Assembly (NCBI GenBank): GCA_014379065.1
Contig: JACMMM010000757.1
Location: 1 to 8,053, forward strand
Length of the DNA stretch: 8,053 nt
Source: Saprospiraceae bacterium
GTDB lineage: Bacteria > Bacteroidota > Bacteroidia > Chitinophagales > Saprospiraceae
Direction of reading: 5' to 3'
Shown: piece by piece, positions 5,481-8,053 of the stretch
Position numbering within the stretch: the stretch's first letter is position 1
Layout of the letters: each line of letters starts with the position of its first letter
Made by a program: the position numbers and the translations under genes
The notes under the pieces: generated by a model
Told to the model about the DNA's origin: nothing
The model's database searches: none
The model's input: the letters and a program-made list of their open reading frames with translations, nothing else

Positions 5481-7910
5481 CTACTTCTTCAACTCATTTA
5501 TCTTTCCTTGCGGAGCCAGCACCTTGTTCGTTTTTTCCACAGTCATGTCTTTGGCCAAAGAAAATTGTGCTGTTTGGCGCGTATCGCGGCTCGAAGCAGC
5601 CACTTTTAGTGTGTAACTGCCCGCTTCTGCTACCCAGGCTGAAACCGCCGGGTCGAAAGAAGCCAAATCCCGTGCTTCGAGCGTGAAACTCAGGGTTTGC
5701 TTTTCGCCCGGTTTCAGCAGTTTGGTTTTGGCAAATGCGCGAAGTTCTTGGGTGGGCTTGTCCAATTTTTTGGAAGGTGCGCTGAGATAAACTTGCACCA
5801 CTTCTTTGCCGGCTATTTTACCTGTATTGACCACCTCCACCGTCGCAGTCAGTTTTTTAGAAAACTGCTTTGTGTTGATTTTCAAGTTTTTGTATTCAAA
5901 CTTGCTGTATGAGAGGCCATAGCCAAATTCGTAAGCAGGCTTTACTCCGAACGAATCGAAGTACCGGTAACCGACATAAATGCCGTCTTCGTAAGTGATT
6001 TCAGTGGGCATTTCCGCAGGAAGCCCGGGGAAATTTTTAGAAGAGGGCGCATCGGGGTAATCCACTGGAAAAGTGGTAGCGAGTTTCCCGCTCGGATTTG
6101 CTTTGCCGGTAAGTATATCGGCTATGGCGTTTCCAGTCTCCTGCCCACCCTGCCAGGCCAGCAAAATGGCATCTGCCTGATCGCGCCAACTGGCCACTTC
6201 GACTACACCGCCCGTGTTAAGGATGACCACGACTTTTTTGCCTGCTTTGTGAAACAACTCAGACACGTTTTTAAGCAATTCATTTTCTGCCGCTGTGAGG
6301 TAAAAATCGCCCTCCAATTTCCGATCCTGAAATTCGCCCGCATTGCGCCCAATGGTCACAATGGCAAAATCTGCGCTTTTGGCTTGTTCAGCAATAACGG
6401 CACTGTTCAAGGTCATTTCGGCGATGGGGGCTTGAAGTTCAAAAAACGTCTTTTTGGGCGGTCGGGCGGCTTTGGCTTGTACAATGTATTGGCTATAAGC
6501 ATTTTGCAAGCCAGCGTCCAAAGTGTAGCCAGCGTTTTTCAGTCCTGCTTCAAGCGAAACAGAATAGGCTTCGTTCACATCGCCGCTGCCGGTTCCGCCG
6601 GTGATAATGTCGTAGGAAGTATTGCCAAAGGCGGCAATTTTCTTTGCGTCCTTGGCGATGGGCAGCGTATTTTTTTCATTTTTCAACAAGACCATGCCTT
6701 CAGTAGCGGCGGCTCGTGCGACTTGTGCATGTGCCGTAAGGTCGGGCTTGTTGGAGGCTTTGTACCCTTTGAAGGTCGGTGTTTGGAGCATGATGGTCAG
6801 GACGCGCTCCACATTGCGGTCAAGGTCTGCTTGGCTGAGTTCGCCTTTTTGAAGGGCAGTCAGCACGGCCTCGATCTGTTTGGGTGTTCCCGGCATGACG
6901 AGGTCGTTGCCAGCCTTTAATTGAGCAGGGGCGTTTTGTCCTGCAAACCAATCGCTCATCACGAAGCCTTTGTAGCCCCATTCGTCGCGCAAAATGGTGC
7001 TCAGCAGTTCGTTGCTCTCTGAGGTGTACACCCCGTTTATTTTATTGTAGGAAGACATGACGGTCCAGGGTTGGCTTTCCCGCACAGCCGTCTGAAAACC
7101 GCGCAGGTAAATTTCGCGCAGTGCTCGCTCGCTCACTATCGTGTTGACTTTCATTCGATTGCTCTCCGAATTATTGGCCGCAAAGTGCTTGATGGAAGTG
7201 CCGACGCCTTGGGATTGCACCCCGTTGACGATGGCAGCTGCCATTTTACCAGCCACCTGTGGATCCTCTGAATAGTACTCAAAGTTGCGCCCGCCGAGCG
7301 GGTTGCGGTGGATGTTGAGCGCGGGCGCGAGCAGGATGTCCACGCCATATTCGTGAACCTCGTTGCCCATGGCTGCGCCTACTTTTTGGGCCAGGTCTAC
7401 ATCCCAAGAAGAAGCCAATAAAGTGGCTACTGGGAAGGCTGTGCAGTAAAAGGTGCTGTTTGGGTCGCTTAGGCGGTTCGGATTGATGCGAAGCCCTGCG
7501 GGGCCGTCGGCCAAAACAACAGAGGGAATACCCAGGCGCGGCACTTCATAAAGGATACCTGCTGCGCCTGGAACCTTGGATTCTCCGGTGGCAAAACTTG
7601 CACCATCTACTGCCCCAGTCACGTTGGTAGAAAGGGTAGGGGTAGTAGCGGTAGCAGAGGCAGTAGCGGGTTTGCCCGTCGTAGCCGTTGAGGGTTTATC
7701 CGCCGTAGCCTTAGCGGAGGTGGGGCCAGCATTTATGTCGCTCATACGCATCCCTGTACCTATGACGAGCTGGACTTTTTCTTCCACCGTCATGGCAGCG
7801 ATGACCTGTTTGAGCGGGGCTTTGCCGAGTTGTGGCAAGTTGTTTTGGGTGATTCCTGTGCTATGGAAGAGGAGTAGGGTTGCGAGAGAGCAGAAGAGCG
7901 ATTTTTTCAT
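5481..7910 (-). CDS. Secreted glycoside hydrolase family 3 beta-glucosidase-like enzyme
   Basis: An 809-residue GH3 enzyme that should release terminal beta-linked sugars, most likely glucose, by a retaining mechanism. The N-terminal MKKSLFCSLATLLLFHSTGITQ is a probable Sec signal peptide without a convincing lipobox, so it is likely periplasmic or secreted. The GH3 barrel domain (about 30-380) has LADGPAGLRI (133-142), the substrate-contacting K241-H242 in IKHFAANNSESNR, and the nucleophile D320 in GFVMSDW. The second domain (about 406-635) starts at MVLLKNEKNTLPI and carries the probable acid/base E526 in NAGEFQDR. A fibronectin-III-like domain (about 700-772; EVVQVYLSAP, LKPGEKQTLSF) closes the protein. 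The start is ATG at 7908-7910; the longer reading frame upstream merely translates a non-coding inverted repeat. Residues about 61-95 are an Ala/Thr/Ser/Pro-rich insert between GTGM and VPGAAG, away from the catalytic residues. The gene is convergent with the sigma operon. The exact sugar specificity cannot be read from sequence. Confidence 0.95.
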   Translation of the reverse strand: MKKSLFCSLATLLLFHSTGITQNNLPQLGKAPLKQVIAAMTVEEKVQLVIGTGMRMSDINAGPTSAKATADKPSTATTGKPATASATATTPTLSTNVTGAVDGASFATGESKVPGAAGILYEVPRLGIPSVVLADGPAGLRINPNRLSDPNSTFYCTAFPVATLLASSWDVDLAQKVGAAMGNEVHEYGVDILLAPALNIHRNPLGGRNFEYYSEDPQVAGKMAAAIVNGVQSQGVGTSIKHFAANNSESNRMKVNTIVSERALREIYLRGFQTAVRESQPWTVMSSYNKINGVYTSESNELLSTILRDEWGYKGFVMSDWFAGQNAPAQLKAGNDLVMPGTPKQIEAVLTALQKGELSQADLDRNVERVLTIMLQTPTFKGYKASNKPDLTAHAQVARAAATEGMVLLKNEKNTLPIAKDAKKIAAFGNTSYDIITGGTGSGDVNEAYSVSLEAGLKNAGYTLDAGLQNAYSQYIVQAKAARPPKKTFFELQAPIAEMTLNSAVIAEQAKSADFAIVTIGRNAGEFQDRKLEGDFYLTAAENELLKNVSELFHKAGKKVVVILNTGGVVEVASWRDQADAILLAWQGGQETGNAIADILTGKANPSGKLATTFPVDYPDAPSSKNFPGLPAEMPTEITYEDGIYVGYRYFDSFGVKPAYEFGYGLSYSKFEYKNLKINTKQFSKKLTATVEVVNTGKIAGKEVVQVYLSAPSKKLDKPTQELRAFAKTKLLKPGEKQTLSFTLEARDLASFDPAVSAWVAEAGSYTLKVAASSRDTRQTAQFSLAKDMTVEKTNKVLAPQGKINELKK
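7626..7730 (-). repeat. In-frame low-complexity and palindromic insert inside the GH3 gene
   Basis: These 105 bp (35 codons) encode Ala/Thr/Ser/Pro/Lys-rich residues 61-95 of the GH3 protein. The DNA is built of imperfect GTAGCG/GTAGCC-like units on the + strand, for example GTAGCGGTAGCAGAGGCAG. It includes a short palindrome, TCCGC (7699-7703) with GCGGA (7714-7718), encoding part of SAKATADK. The reading frame is intact. It resembles a mobile palindromic repeat that inserted in frame and then expanded. Confidence 0.65.
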
Positions 7911-7944
7911 TGTCAGAAACAAAATGAGCAGTTGTTGACGAGCA

Positions 7945-8050
7945 TTTTTTTGACAGGATTTACAGGATAAACAGGATTTAAGAGGGGTGTCGGCAAAGCC
8001 GACAATTCGGTGCCACAATCCTGTTTATCCTGTAAATCCTGTCAAAAAAA
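7945..8050. repeat. 34-bp perfect inverted repeat made of 9-bp units (intergenic palindromic element)
   Basis: Bases 7945-7978 and 8017-8050 are exact reverse complements over 34 bp, separated by 38 nt. Each arm is a run of seven T/A, then GAC-type bases, then three ACAGGATWW nonamers (7953, 7962, 7971 on the left). The central spacer contains its own 7-bp hairpin, TGTCGGC (7988-7994) with GCCGACA (7998-8004) around AAA. The element ends 34 nt upstream of the GH3 start codon. Similar ACAGGATTT repeats are, from memory, dispersed in many bacterial genomes. There is no transposase here, and no target-site duplication can be recognised at the window edge. Confidence 0.93.
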
Positions 8051-8053
8051 CAC

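Noticed and set aside
5533..5541. TTTTCCACA, a match to the DnaA-box pattern TTnTCCACA
   Set aside because: It is a single site inside the GH3 coding region; one such match in about 8 kb on two strands is compatible with chance.
5134..5616. 160-residue + strand frame crossing from the anti-sigma gene into the GH3 gene
   Set aside because: It overlaps two genuine genes in the wrong frames and its middle is translation of the CTCAAC repeat (Ser/Thr/Gln/His-rich).
6249..6920. 223-residue open frame on the + strand within the GH3 gene
   Set aside because: It is antisense to conserved GH3 sequence including the acid/base region, and it has no recognisable features.
7920..7927. TCATTTTG on the - strand as a -7 promoter box for the GH3 gene
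   Set aside because: It would place the transcription start almost on the start codon, and no -33 TTTG lies at the right distance.
7911..8018. 36-residue N-terminal extension of the GH3 protein
   Set aside because: It would translate the inverted repeat and precede an obvious signal peptide starting at the ATG at 7910.
7945..8050. Terminal inverted repeats of an insertion sequence
   Set aside because: Only 38 nt separates the arms and there is no transposase; a REP or MITE-like element fits better.

Overview
The window looks like chromosomal DNA from a member of the Bacteroidota, probably a free-living Saprospiria- or Chitinophagia-like lineage. The evidence is a Bacteroidota-type DnaA, starts without a recognisable Shine-Dalgarno sequence, an ECF sigma factor followed by an anti-sigma-like protein with an outer-membrane barrel, and a secreted GH3 glycosidase. 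The lineage assignment below phylum level is inference.

Layout, left to right: (1) dnaA on the + strand, behind a possible Bacteroidota-type promoter and closed by a very strong intrinsic terminator. (2) A secreted alpha/beta-hydrolase joined to a TPR tail (+), also closed by a hairpin terminator. (3) A two-gene + strand unit: an ECF sigma factor, then a 470-residue protein with a short cytosolic head, one inner-membrane helix, a long charged periplasmic linker and a C-terminal outer-membrane beta-barrel-like domain. (4) A convergent intergenic region filled with CTCAAC-type repeats in both orientations. (5) A large - strand GH3 beta-glucosidase-like gene, interrupted near its N-terminus by an in-frame low-complexity insert. 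(6) A 34-bp perfect inverted repeat built from 9-bp units just upstream of the GH3 gene, at the window's right edge.

The most interesting element is the sigma/anti-sigma pair. Its second gene has the architecture of the dual membrane-spanning anti-sigma factors (Dma) described in Bacteroides thetaiotaomicron, which connect the cell surface directly to an ECF sigma factor and affect outer-membrane vesicle formation. In this copy, two predicted barrel loops are rich in His, Gly and Pro, which suggests a metal or other surface ligand as the signal. The gene is bracketed by a 29-bp perfect direct repeat. No gene in the window is shown to be its target; the neighbouring GH3 gene is only a candidate.

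Every stretch between genes is shorter than 300 bases. Each holds terminators, repeats or nothing recognisable, as listed.
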